This document shows positions 34,193 to 43,222 of a DNA stretch of 64,000 nt, in pieces. The stretch is from Thermoanaerobacterales bacterium (lineage in GTDB: Bacteria > Bacillota > Thermosediminibacteria > Thermosediminibacterales > Tepidanaerobacteraceae), in assembly GCA_012840135.1 (NCBI GenBank), contig DUMA01000010.1, positions 1 to 64,000 on the forward strand, in the 5' to 3' direction. The notes below the pieces were generated by a model that saw nothing but the letters and a program-made list of their open reading frames with translations, was not told the DNA's origin and made no database searches. Made by a program: the position numbers and the translations under genes. Position 1 is the stretch's first letter, and each line of letters begins with the position of its first letter.

Positions 34193-36643
34193 CTACTTTA
34201 TCACTATGTTTACCAGCTTTTTAGGTACCGTGATCATTTTAACTACGTTTTTGCCTTTAATGTGAGGCTTTATTTTATCATTTTCCAATGCCGCCTTTTT
34301 CATATCCTCTTCGGTGGCTTCGGCAGAAAGGCTTACCTTGCCCTTGACCTTTCCGTTAACCTGAACTACTATCTCTATCTCTTCTTCTGCCATTGCCTCT
34401 ATATCGTACTTAGGCCACGGCATCAGATGAATACTTTCCTTTTTCCCTAATTTTTCCCATAACTCTTCTGTCATATGAGGTGCAAAGGGTGCCAGGAGCA
34501 GGAGCAAGTTTTCCACGGCTTCTTTTATGACAGCCCCCGATATCTTTTGCTCTTTATAGGCGTATAGGCCATTGACCATTTCCATGATGGCGCTTATTGC
34601 AGTGTTGAAGTTGAATCTTTCCGCCACATCATCGGTGACCTTCTTTATGGTCTTGTGCACAAGACGGCGTACATCTTTGTCAACTTTATCTTCAACCTTT
34701 TCATCATTTAACCGCTCGGATAGTTCATCTATAAGGCGCCATACCCTCTGCAAGAACCGGAAGGAACCTTCTACCCCTTGATCACTCCATTCAAGATCCC
34801 TGTCCGGTGGAGATGCAAAGAGGATGAAAAGCCTGGCGGTGTCAGCGCCATATTTGTCGATGATTTCTTCGGGACTCACTATGTTGCCGAGGGATTTGGA
34901 CATCTTGGCTCCATCCTTGAGTACCATGCCCTGGGTCAACAAGTTCTGGAAGGGCTCATCCACATGTACCAGACCGGCATCTCTCATGGCCTTGTTGAAA
35001 AATCTTGAATACATCAGGTGAAGTATTGCATGTTCAACACCGCCGATATACTGATCCACCGGCATCCAGTAGTCCAGTTTTTCCCTGTCAAAAGGTCTTT
35101 CGGTATTCCTGGGGTCGGTATACCTGTAGTAGTACCAGGAAGAACACATGAATGTATCCATAGTATCGGTTTCCCGACGGGCCGGGCCACCGCATTGGGG
35201 ACATGTGGTATTCAAAAACTCCTCGCATTCAAGAAGCGGTGAAGTTCCCCTGGGATTAAATTTCACATTGGGAGGAAGCATCACCGGAAGGTCTTTTTCC
35301 GGAACGGGCACTATGCCGCACCTGTCGCAATAAATCATGGGAATCGGAGCTCCCCAGTACCTCTGGCGGGAAATCAGCCAATCCCTTAGCTTGTAGTTTA
35401 CCTTGACCTTGCCTATTCCTTTTTCTTCCATATACTGTCCTACAGCTTTTATGGCTTCTATATTGTCCATGCCATTAAATATATCCGAATTTATCAGAAT
35501 GCCTCTTTCTACATAGGCTTGAGTCATATCTTTGACATCTAGAATTTTATCAGGCGGTGAAACAACCACCTTTATTGGCAGGTCATATTTTTTTGCAAAC
35601 TCAAAATCCCTCTGGTCGTGGGCAGGCACACCCATGACCGCACCGGTGCCGTAATCCAAAAGCACATAGTTTGCTATCCATATCGGCACTCTGTCACCGT
35701 TCATAGGATTTATGGCATAGGCGCCGATGAAAAGTCCTTCCTTTTCAGTCTCGGTGGAAGTTCTTGTTATTTCATTGAGTTTCTCCATTTTTTTCTGAAA
35801 CTCTTTTACGGCATTTTCCTGCTCGGTCCCTGCAGAAAGCTCGCTCACCATTGGGTGTTCCGGTGCCAAAACCAGATATGAAACACCATAGACCGTATCG
35901 GGTCGAGTAGTAAAAACGGGAATCCTTCTGCCGTTTTTTTCTGCTATAAAGGAAAACTCCACACCTTCACTTCTACCTATCCAATTTTCCTGCATTATTT
36001 TAACCTTGTCCGGCCATCCGGGAAGTTTTTCCAGGTCTTTCAACAGTTCATCGGCATAGTTGGTTATCTTGAAGAACCACTGCTCCAGATCCTTTTTTCC
36101 AACCTCGGTGCCGCAGCGTTCGCATTTACCGTCTACTACCTGCTCATTGGCAAGTACAGTAGCGCAGGATGGGCACCAGTTTACGAAGGCTTTTTTACGG
36201 TACGCAAGGCCCATATCATAAAGTTTAAGGAAAAACCACTGGGTCCATTTGTAGTATCCCGGGTGGCATGTAGCCACTTCCCGGTCCCAGTCATAGCTCA
36301 GTCCAAGACTTTTAAGTTGCTTCCTCATGTTATCGATGTTTTCCCAGGTCCACTTCGAAGGTGGAACGCCATGTTTTATGGCTGCATTTTCGGCTGGAAG
36401 GCCAAAAGCATCCCAGCCCATGGGATGCAGCACATTGTAGCCGCTCATCCTTTTAAAGCGTGCCACCACATCTCCGATGGAATAATTCCTTACATGGCCC
36501 ATGTGTAGTTTACCGGAAGGATACGGAAACATTTCGAGGCAGTAATATTTGGGCTTTCCCGGGTCTTCTTTTACCTTGTACAGGCTTTGCTCAGCCCATT
36601 TCTTTTGCCATTTGGCCTCAATGGTTTTAAAATCGTAATTCAA
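34193..36643 (-). CDS. leuS: Leucyl-tRNA synthetase
   Basis: 816 residues, bacterial type. Class I motifs: HIGH-like [19 protein letters not shown] (about 39-57) and KMSKS in [16 protein letters not shown]. The CP1 editing domain has [21 protein letters not shown], and a zinc-binding insertion has CPSC and CERCGTEVG. Charges tRNA-Leu in the cytoplasm. The start is a TTG after AAAGGAGGA. Expression is controlled by the leucine T-box upstream. Confidence 0.96.
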   Translation of the reverse strand: MNYDFKTIEAKWQKKWAEQSLYKVKEDPGKPKYYCLEMFPYPSGKLHMGHVRNYSIGDVVARFKRMSGYNVLHPMGWDAFGLPAENAAIKHGVPPSKWTWENIDNMRKQLKSLGLSYDWDREVATCHPGYYKWTQWFFLKLYDMGLAYRKKAFVNWCPSCATVLANEQVVDGKCERCGTEVGKKDLEQWFFKITNYADELLKDLEKLPGWPDKVKIMQENWIGRSEGVEFSFIAEKNGRRIPVFTTRPDTVYGVSYLVLAPEHPMVSELSAGTEQENAVKEFQKKMEKLNEITRTSTETEKEGLFIGAYAINPMNGDRVPIWIANYVLLDYGTGAVMGVPAHDQRDFEFAKKYDLPIKVVVSPPDKILDVKDMTQAYVERGILINSDIFNGMDNIEAIKAVGQYMEEKGIGKVKVNYKLRDWLISRQRYWGAPIPMIYCDRCGIVPVPEKDLPVMLPPNVKFNPRGTSPLLECEEFLNTTCPQCGGPARRETDTMDTFMCSSWYYYRYTDPRNTERPFDREKLDYWMPVDQYIGGVEHAILHLMYSRFFNKAMRDAGLVHVDEPFQNLLTQGMVLKDGAKMSKSLGNIVSPEEIIDKYGADTARLFILFASPPDRDLEWSDQGVEGSFRFLQRVWRLIDELSERLNDEKVEDKVDKDVRRLVHKTIKKVTDDVAERFNFNTAISAIMEMVNGLYAYKEQKISGAVIKEAVENLLLLLAPFAPHMTEELWEKLGKKESIHLMPWPKYDIEAMAEEEIEIVVQVNGKVKGKVSLSAEATEEDMKKAALENDKIKPHIKGKNVVKMITVPKKLVNIVIK

Positions 36644-36679
36644 ACTGAATCCTCCTTTGCTGAGGGAATAAAATATAAA

Positions 36680-36886
36680 AACTTAAAAGCTTCTCATCCC
36701 GGTTAGGGACGAGAAGCTATCTCGCGGTACCACCCTAATTGGCTAAAAGCCCTGCTCTTTGCATTTTAAAGCCTGCCGGCTATGTTCTGCGAAAGGCGAG
36801 TTCAAGGCGTTCCCTTCCGGATTTCCACCAAAACTCCGGTCTCTTAAAAAGGGTCGATGCCCCTACTACTCCTTTTGACACCTTTT
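36680..36886 (-). promoter_or_regulatory. Leucine T-box riboswitch of leuS
   Basis: The minus strand shows the T-box core AGGGTGGTACCGCG (36736-36723), followed by a strong terminator stem (AGCTTCTCGTCCC / GGGATGAGAAGCT, 36718-36688) and a T-rich tail. The stem I region contains a GAACTC loop consistent with the leucine specifier CTC. Uncharged tRNA-Leu would stabilise the antiterminator and allow leuS transcription. Confidence 0.92.
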
Positions 36887-36892
36887 TAAGTT

Positions 36893-36921
36893 ATTATAAG
36901 CAATATAACAGCTTCTGTCAA
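36893..36921 (-). promoter_or_regulatory. Sigma-A promoter of the leuS T-box leader
   Basis: Minus strand TTGACA (36916-36921), 17-base spacer, TATAAT (36893-36898): a perfect consensus promoter directly before the T-box. Confidence 0.88.
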
Positions 36922-37049
36922 TATCTTCATTCATTCCGAAGCGTAGGGAAATGGTTGGGGTTGTAATTGAAAATGATTTTAGGCAAATAATTATAATAGG
37001 ATATTTAAAACAAGCCCTTTGAAGTATATAATTTTTCTTGGTGATGTTT

Positions 37050-37661
37050 ATGAACCACTTGTGGCAATATTTTTATGATATCATAACGAAATATGGATAT
37101 GCTGGCCTTTATGTCAGTCTACTGGCAGAAGGCACCGGATTTCCATTGCCGGTGGAATTCTTGTTTCTGGTCGCCGTATATTTTATTAAAATGAATAAGT
37201 TGTCGCTGTCAAAAGCGATAGCAATATCGGTAATCGGAAATATTTCGGGCAACGTTTTGGCTTATTTTATTGGTTATATATGCGGCTCATCAGCAATCAG
37301 TTATTTGAACAAGTACCTGCATATTAGAAATGATGATATTGTGAGGATTAAAAAATGGTTTGTAAAATACGGTGCTTTAACAAATATGATAAGTCGATGG
37401 ATCGGTATCACCCGAACTCCGGCGATCTGGGCTGCAGGTATTTTCAAGATAAATTTTTTATCATATTTCATATTTTCTCTTATTGGCGATTTTTTCTGGG
37501 TGTTGTTTTGGATTATGCTTTATCTTAATATATATTATGAACTTCATGGATTCTTGTATTTGCCATGGGAATATAAATTCGGCTTTATAGTGCTACTAAT
37601 TACATTTTTTGCTGCTGCATGGAAGATTTTCTTCAAATTTTTCAGAAAGGGCGAGGCATGA
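37050..37661 (+). CDS. DedA-family membrane protein
   Basis: 203 residues from ATG 37050 (GGTGA upstream; in-frame starts at 37038 and 37044 are possible). It has the DedA/SNARE-associated pattern: EGTGFPLPVEFLFLVA with the conserved glutamate, NISGNVLAYFIGYICG, and a second half FVKYGALTNMISRWIGITRTPAIWAAGIFKINF (given by its ends FVKYGAL and AGIFKINF) with the conserved arginines. Four or more membrane helices. Some DedA proteins flip undecaprenyl phosphate or other lipids. Its stop is directly followed by the start of the acyltransferase-like gene. Confidence 0.85.
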   Translation: MNHLWQYFYDIITKYGYAGLYVSLLAEGTGFPLPVEFLFLVAVYFIKMNKLSLSKAIAISVIGNISGNVLAYFIGYICGSSAISYLNKYLHIRNDDIVRIKKWFVKYGALTNMISRWIGITRTPAIWAAGIFKINFLSYFIFSLIGDFFWVLFWIMLYLNIYYELHGFLYLPWEYKFGFIVLLITFFAAAWKIFFKFFRKGEA

Positions 37662-38681
37662 TTGACAGAGCAAGATTTTTTTATTAAAGGCACATGGGAG
37701 GAACTGGAAAAGCATGACCATATTACACCTTTTTCCACTTATGCATGGGCTTCTAACTGGATTAAAATCTGGGGTAAAAAAGTTTATACACCTATAGTAA
37801 AAAATTCCGAATTGGTTATAGGTCTTGCACCGTTCATACAAACCATGGGGAAACTTAGATTTATCGGTTATAACAATTGTGATTACCTGGGTTTTTTATA
37901 TAAACCTGGCCTGGAAAACGAATTTTTTGAAGGACTGGCTGATCAACTTTTAGAAAAAAATATCCTGTTGTTGGATCTGGAGCACCTGCCTGAAAAATAC
38001 TGCAGCATTAAAATAAAAGGGTATGAAAAAACCTGTATGAAGCAGGATGTTTGTCCACATATCATACTGCCGGACAATTGGGATGCTTATATGTCGAGCT
38101 TGAACAAGCGATTCAGAAAGAATATCGAATATTCGCAGCGACGCTTGAATAGAGAATATAGCGTCAAATATGAATTGGTGAGTAAAGAGCAGGATGTAAA
38201 ACCAACCCTTTTAAAAATGATAAAAATGCATCAGGAAAGATGGCGGAGTAAGAAACTGCCCGGAGCCTTTTACAGCAAGAAAATTGTCAGATTTCACCTG
38301 AATCTTGCAGAAGACCTGTTTTTAAAAAAATATCTGGATCTGCACAGGTTGATAATTAACGATGAAATTGCAGCAGTATTATATGGTTTTCATAAAGGGA
38401 AAAGCACTTACTACTATTTGAGCGGATTTGATGACAAATTCAAAAATTTGAGCATAGGCGTTATACTGACTTTGCTGGCTATAAAAACATCTATAGATAG
38501 AAAAGATACTGTATTTGATTTTTTAAGAGGCAATGAATCATACAAGTATAATTTTTGTAATGCAAAAAAATATAATTACAGATTGGTATTCCACAGGGGT
38601 TATTTTGCAGGCTTAAGATCAAAGATAATAAAAAAAGAAAATAGTCTGATCGGTGCAGTGAAAGCTCATTTTGAAAATTAG
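37662..38681 (+). CDS. GNAT/FemAB-like acyltransferase (CelD/BcsL-type GNAT_6 domain)
   Basis: 339 residues from a TTG immediately after the DedA stop, with AAAGGGCGAGG upstream. The N-terminal part (TPFSTYAWASNWIKIWG) and the middle (NKRFRKNIEYSQRRL, MIKMHQERWRSKKLPGAFYS, LHRLIINDEIAAVLYGFHKGKSTYYYLSGFD, given in pieces) are typical of GNAT_6 proteins, which acylate polysaccharides or other envelope compounds. Coupling with DedA suggests an envelope role. The acceptor is unknown. It ends 40 bases from the convergent PIG-L gene. Confidence 0.75.
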   Translation: MTEQDFFIKGTWEELEKHDHITPFSTYAWASNWIKIWGKKVYTPIVKNSELVIGLAPFIQTMGKLRFIGYNNCDYLGFLYKPGLENEFFEGLADQLLEKNILLLDLEHLPEKYCSIKIKGYEKTCMKQDVCPHIILPDNWDAYMSSLNKRFRKNIEYSQRRLNREYSVKYELVSKEQDVKPTLLKMIKMHQERWRSKKLPGAFYSKKIVRFHLNLAEDLFLKKYLDLHRLIINDEIAAVLYGFHKGKSTYYYLSGFDDKFKNLSIGVILTLLAIKTSIDRKDTVFDFLRGNESYKYNFCNAKKYNYRLVFHRGYFAGLRSKIIKKENSLIGAVKAHFEN

Positions 38682-38720
38682 AAAAGAGTTTGGATACTAT
38701 AATATCACCGCTTCTCCTGT

Positions 38721-40154
38721 TCACCGTTCTACCATTGTCCAGGCGGTTTTGTCTATATATTTTCCAGCTATAGAAGTGACTGCATTAAAGAATACCCTTT
38801 CAGGCTCTCCAAGATAAGACTTTGGGATGGCAAACCACAACCGCCTGTCATATACACTGACTGGAAGCTGTTTTTTGACCAGCATATCTCCCTCATCATT
38901 TGCAACGGTAATGTTAGCTTTAAAGTTCCTTACGTACACTTTCAGGCGCTTAATATTTTTATCTTTATATATAAAGATTGCATCAATCGTATAGTCTGTG
39001 GTTTTTTCCACTTTTCCTCTGGTCTCTATAGCAAAATAATAATTAGCCAGGTTTTCCACAAAACCTGCAGCTTTCAGGTCATCGTTTCCTTCTATCCGAA
39101 GCAGCGGGTTATCCGAAATGCTGGCAGTTATCACTTGGTATGGCAGTTCATCACCTTTTTTAAAATCAGGAACCCCATCTATTTTCTTATAAACTTTATT
39201 ATTATATGTGCCAAAAAGTTCATTTTTCCTCACAAAAGCGTCGAGAAAAGCACCCATTACTTTAAATTGAGTTTTGTATTCCTTCATAGCTGTTCCTTTA
39301 GCTTTTTCCGCTTCCGGACTCAGTTTGTAGATATGCCACTTTGTTCCAATTTCCTCCATCGAAAGGGGAGGATATAAGCCCGCTGCTGGCAGGAGTGCCC
39401 AGGGTTCCGGCCATTGATAGTGATGGACTAGATATGTGTACATATTTGCCCTGTAGTCATACAATTCCACAGTAAATTTAACAAAGTTACTCACGGCCCA
39501 GTGGTCACGATGCACATCATCAGGGTCGGGATAGAAGATATCGGTAGGCTTAAAATCATCTATGATATTTTTCAAGTCTTTCACCAAGTTTTTTCCGCAG
39601 TAAACGGCATTTTTATCAAAACTATTGCTGTAAGGTGTGCTGGTGTGCCCATTTAATCCCATATAGGCATTTTTATAGTCCCAGTTCATGTCCCATAGTG
39701 AATTTATACTTCCGTCGGCGTATCCCAGAAAAACAATGTCACTTTCAGAAAGCCCCAGGGTTTTCATGGCACTAATGGTTTCCTGCTGTCTCATGAGGCC
39801 TAGTTTTACAAAATCTTCAGGGCTTATTCTCTTAGATCTGATGCTCTCCTTTACAGCTCTTTTAAATCCATCGCCGTTGGTCACTATGACTATTTTTATT
39901 TTTTTCCCGCGCTTATGCTCATTAAATATTAAGCCTCCCATGCCTATATTCTCATCGTCGGGATGTGGCACTATAATTAATATTCTATCACCTAGATTCA
40001 AGGGCTCAACGTACAGCTTGTCTCTGCTACTGCCTATGGCATACTCCGCATTGGTATAAAAGTATGCTAAAAATCCCATGCTGTAAATAAATATCAACGC
40101 TAATAATACAAATAATACCATTACTCTTTTTTTCATCTTTAGTCTCAAGGCCAC
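38721..40154 (-). CDS. PIG-L family deacetylase, membrane-anchored
   Basis: 477 residues. N-terminal membrane segment (about 11-33), then a LmbE/PIG-L domain with the zinc motif PHPDDENIGMGG (about 63-74) and a later histidine in DPDDVHRDHWAVSNF. The C-terminal part (about 300-477) is a beta-rich unassigned region. PIG-L enzymes remove N-acetyl groups from sugar conjugates; with the anchor, the target is probably an envelope glycan. The start is a GTG with GGAGG 9 bases upstream. It is convergent with the GNAT gene, so the trio may serve one envelope modification. Confidence 0.85.
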   Translation of the reverse strand: MALRLKMKKRVMVLFVLLALIFIYSMGFLAYFYTNAEYAIGSSRDKLYVEPLNLGDRILIIVPHPDDENIGMGGLIFNEHKRGKKIKIVIVTNGDGFKRAVKESIRSKRISPEDFVKLGLMRQQETISAMKTLGLSESDIVFLGYADGSINSLWDMNWDYKNAYMGLNGHTSTPYSNSFDKNAVYCGKNLVKDLKNIIDDFKPTDIFYPDPDDVHRDHWAVSNFVKFTVELYDYRANMYTYLVHHYQWPEPWALLPAAGLYPPLSMEEIGTKWHIYKLSPEAEKAKGTAMKEYKTQFKVMGAFLDAFVRKNELFGTYNNKVYKKIDGVPDFKKGDELPYQVITASISDNPLLRIEGNDDLKAAGFVENLANYYFAIETRGKVEKTTDYTIDAIFIYKDKNIKRLKVYVRNFKANITVANDEGDMLVKKQLPVSVYDRRLWFAIPKSYLGEPERVFFNAVTSIAGKYIDKTAWTMVER

Positions 40155-40224
40155 AACTTTTTTCCTCCAATCTTGATATATAAATAGAAGTTGGAAGAAT
40201 CATTTCAATGACATTTATTATTTT

Positions 40225-40253
40225 ATTATACAACTGTCTTTTGCTCAATCCAA
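40225..40253 (-). promoter_or_regulatory. Candidate sigma-A promoter of the PIG-L gene
   Basis: Minus strand TTGGAT (40248-40253), 17-base spacer, TATAAT (40225-40230), about 70 bases upstream of the GTG start. Confidence 0.6.
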
Positions 40254-40381
40254 TTATCTATATTTGCGGCCTCTTTCAGGTTATTATTGGATTTATTCAG
40301 CAGGTTTGCGACAACTGCCAGGCTTTCAAAGGTAATTGCAATTAATGTAAAATCACTGTAGGATTTTACCTGAATTTTCAT
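40226..40381 (-). CDS. Possible small protein, 51 residues, unknown
   Basis: An open frame from ATG 40381 to TAA 40226 between gntR and the PIG-L gene. The product has a moderately hydrophobic N-terminal half (FTLIAITFESLAVVANLL) and a charged C-terminus. A GGGGAT lies 13 bases upstream, which is far for a ribosome site, and the end overlaps the PIG-L promoter. It may be a genuine small gene, a remnant, or chance. Confidence 0.25.
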   Translation of the reverse strand: MKIQVKSYSDFTLIAITFESLAVVANLLNKSNNNLKEAANIDNWIEQKTVV

Positions 40382-40420
40382 CGATGCTTAACATATCCCC
40401 ATTTACCTTTTTGTATACAA

Positions 40421-41161
40421 TTATTTTCGCCTTCTAATTATCCAAAATTTAATTTTATCTGGTGAAAAGTAATTTGAAGAATAAAATATAGGGTTGTTTT
40501 TATCATCATAATGAAGCTGTTCCAAAAGTAAAACTACATCGCTCTTGGATTTCAAGTTTAGTTTTTTGTATACTTCAGCGATATCCGCTTTAACCGGTAC
40601 TATGTCAGAAATTGCATAGGAAATATATATGCCCAGATCTTTTTGTAAATAATCAAATAGAGATTCCATCTTAAATTCAAGTTTGTTATTTACAAATTTT
40701 ACGGGGATTCTATCTATACAATATACTACCGGAATATCATCAGCGGTCCTCACTCGTTCCACCCTGTATATTTCCTGGTCAGCAGATATTTTCATTATGG
40801 AAGCTTCTTTTTCACCCGGAAACGTCTTTACAATACTTATATCTTTAGTGCCGGCTTTCATTCCCTGCTTTTCAATCAGCTTGGTGATACTGATGAGTTC
40901 CTCCATTCCGCTCTCTATTAAGGGTTTCCGGGATACGAAAGTACCCACCCCATGGTATCTTTTTATGAAACCCTCTTCTTCCAGAATTCTTAAGGCCTCC
41001 CGCAGAGTAGAACGGCTCACCCCAAATTCTCTTGCAAGTGCCGTCTCCGATGGAAACTTTTGTTCTTCTCTGAGTTCGCCACTTAATATCATGTCTTTTA
41101 TTTTTTTCAATACAATTTCGTATCTCTGGGAATTATCCCACAATTTCTCGGAAAAAACCAT
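40421..41161 (-). CDS. GntR-family (HutC/UTRA) transcriptional regulator of the nucleoside transporter operon
   Basis: 246 residues. N-terminal winged helix (about 15-80; LREEQKFPSETALAREFGVSRSTLREALRIL, given by its ends LREEQKF and REALRIL), then a UTRA ligand domain (about 95-240; IYRVERVRTADDIPVVYCIDRIPV). It is the last gene after the BMP-ABC transporter genes, 32 bases behind the second permease, so it likely controls that operon. A palindrome at the operon promoter is a plausible target. GGAG precedes the ATG. Confidence 0.88.
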   Translation of the reverse strand: MVFSEKLWDNSQRYEIVLKKIKDMILSGELREEQKFPSETALAREFGVSRSTLREALRILEEEGFIKRYHGVGTFVSRKPLIESGMEELISITKLIEKQGMKAGTKDISIVKTFPGEKEASIMKISADQEIYRVERVRTADDIPVVYCIDRIPVKFVNNKLEFKMESLFDYLQKDLGIYISYAISDIVPVKADIAEVYKKLNLKSKSDVVLLLEQLHYDDKNNPIFYSSNYFSPDKIKFWIIRRRK

Positions 41162-41193
41162 CTTTTTTACTCCTTAGCTTTAAATACAACATT

Positions 41194-42108
41194 TTATCCT
41201 GCATTTCTCTCATAGGGAACACCATCGGCCGCCGGTGGCGTGGATTTCCTTACGAACCCCGCCAGCACAATGAGTGTCAGCATATAGGGTATCATTTTTA
41301 TAAACTGATAGGGTATGAAGCTATTTTCCACAACCCTGAAACTCAGAGACTCTGCAAATCCAAACAAAAGTGAAGCCATCAGCGCTCCTGAAGGAGTCCA
41401 GTTGCCAAAAATCATAGCCGCAAGGGCAATATATCCTTTCCCCTGAGTCATGCCTTCCACGTACATGCCCGTATGCTCCATGGCAAGATAAGCACCGGCA
41501 AGGCCGGCCAGCATGCCGCTTATCAACACACCTGCATATTTCATTCTGAATACATTCACACCAAGAGTATCCGCAGCCAGAGGGTTTTCTCCCACCGCTC
41601 TTAGCCTTAAGCCAAACACCGTCCGGTTGATAATAAACTCTGAAATTGGTACAAGAAGTATGGTAATAATGATAATGGGCGATATCCCTGTAAGTAGAGG
41701 TTTCAAGTAGGGTACGCTGTCGGCACCGGGAATATTTATCTTTACAAGACCTGCTACATGTGGAGTTGTAGTGGCCATTTTGAATATGGCCTGGCTCATA
41801 AAACGGCTGCTCCCGTACGCCAGTATGTTTAAAGCTACACCACTCACTATCTGATCCACTTTGAACGTTACCGAAGCTATTGCATGAATAATTGCAAGAA
41901 CTATTCCAGCCAACATAGCCACCAGAAACCCCACATATGGACCATAAAAATAGGAACCTAACGCTCCCCAGAACGATCCTACTATCATCATTCCTTCAAG
42001 CCCTATATTCACCACGCCGCTTCTCTCGGAATATACGGCCCCCAGTGCCGTGAGGAGTATGGGTATAGCCATTCTAAAGCTGGACGCCAGCAGTTCTGCC
42101 AGATGCAT
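41194..42108 (-). CDS. Nucleoside-type ABC transporter permease (YufQ/NupC-like)
   Basis: 304 residues with about eight hydrophobic segments. BPD_transp_2 family: LTALGAVYSERSGVVNIGLEGMM near the N-terminus (given in short form) and RAVGENPLAADTLGVNVFRMKY, the family loop. It forms the channel with the preceding permease. It overlaps that gene by 35 bases. GGGAGGT precedes the ATG. Confidence 0.88.
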   Translation of the reverse strand: MHLAELLASSFRMAIPILLTALGAVYSERSGVVNIGLEGMMIVGSFWGALGSYFYGPYVGFLVAMLAGIVLAIIHAIASVTFKVDQIVSGVALNILAYGSSRFMSQAIFKMATTTPHVAGLVKINIPGADSVPYLKPLLTGISPIIIITILLVPISEFIINRTVFGLRLRAVGENPLAADTLGVNVFRMKYAGVLISGMLAGLAGAYLAMEHTGMYVEGMTQGKGYIALAAMIFGNWTPSGALMASLLFGFAESLSFRVVENSFIPYQFIKMIPYMLTLIVLAGFVRKSTPPAADGVPYERNAG

Positions 42109-43222
42109 TCTTACTTACCTCCCTTTTCTCCATGCGCTTTATGTAATCGTTCATCACTTTAGTGATGATCACTATGGAGATTATCATAAGGGCTTGTAGT
42201 ATTATCACGGTATCCATTGGAACATTGAGAAAGGTTTGTACTCCTTCAGCTCCTCGGTTTAAAAATCCAAAGAGGATCGCGGAAAGGATTATTCCAATGG
42301 GACTATTCTGACCCATAAGGGCTACTGCTATGCCGTTGAATCCATAATTTCTGGGAAAATCCAGGTCCATATACCCGAAGTATCCGAGAAGGTCCGACAG
42401 GCCTACAAGCCCGGCGATGGCACCGCTCAATATAAAACCCATAAAATAAACCTTTTCAGGTTTTATGCCTGATGTCCTGGCCGCATCAGGGTTGTGGCCT
42501 ACCGCCCTGAGTTCAAATCCAAAGGGCGTACGCATGAGCATATAATATATACCTATGGCCAGTAATATCCCTAAGGGGAAAAACCAGTTCAAATATACAT
42601 GCTTAGGAATATTAAAGCCGAACATATTTAAAAATTCCCGCATCCTGGGCATCAAAGCCGTGGGCATGAGTTTAGGCATCCTTACAAGAGGGCTGCCGAG
42701 GCCGTTCAACATTTTCTGGCTTTTATCCATCAACAAATCGGCAATAAAATAATGGATAACAGAAAAAGATATATAATTTAGCATAATAGTGCTGATCACT
42801 TCATGTACGCCCTTTTTTACCTTCAAATATATGGGTAGAAAGGACCATAAAGCACCGGCCACTATCGCCGAAAGTATCGTCAAGGGAAGATGTATAAAAG
42901 CCGGGAGCCCTTTAATAGAAAATCCTACTAAAGCCGCAAGAAAAGCACCCATCAGGTATTGTCCTTCTACACCGATATTGAAAAGGTTCATCCGAAATCC
43001 CACCGATACAGCCAGACCTGAAAATATAAGGGGAGTTGCATTATAGAGTATGATAGCTATACTGTCTATTCTTCTGAAGCTGAAGCTAAACATTGTGACA
43101 AATACTTTCAATGGGTTTTGATGTATAAAAACTATCACCAGCGAACTTATGAGTGCTGCTAAAAATATGGCAAAAATCGGCGATAAAAGCCTGAGCAGTA
43201 TTATCTTAAACCTATTATTCAT
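42074..43222 (-). CDS. Nucleoside-type ABC transporter permease (YufP-like)
   Basis: 382 residues with about ten membrane segments. BPD_transp_2 family: NATPLIFSGLAVSVGFRMNLFNIG, VEGQYLMGAF and RAVGHNPDAARTSGIKPEKVYFMG (shortened), as in Firmicute nucleoside transporters. Its ATG overlaps the stop of the ATPase gene by 4 bases. Confidence 0.88.
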   Translation of the reverse strand: MNNRFKIILLRLLSPIFAIFLAALISSLVIVFIHQNPLKVFVTMFSFSFRRIDSIAIILYNATPLIFSGLAVSVGFRMNLFNIGVEGQYLMGAFLAALVGFSIKGLPAFIHLPLTILSAIVAGALWSFLPIYLKVKKGVHEVISTIMLNYISFSVIHYFIADLLMDKSQKMLNGLGSPLVRMPKLMPTALMPRMREFLNMFGFNIPKHVYLNWFFPLGILLAIGIYYMLMRTPFGFELRAVGHNPDAARTSGIKPEKVYFMGFILSGAIAGLVGLSDLLGYFGYMDLDFPRNYGFNGIAVALMGQNSPIGIILSAILFGFLNRGAEGVQTFLNVPMDTVIILQALMIISIVIITKVMNDYIKRMEKREVSKNASGRTAGVQL

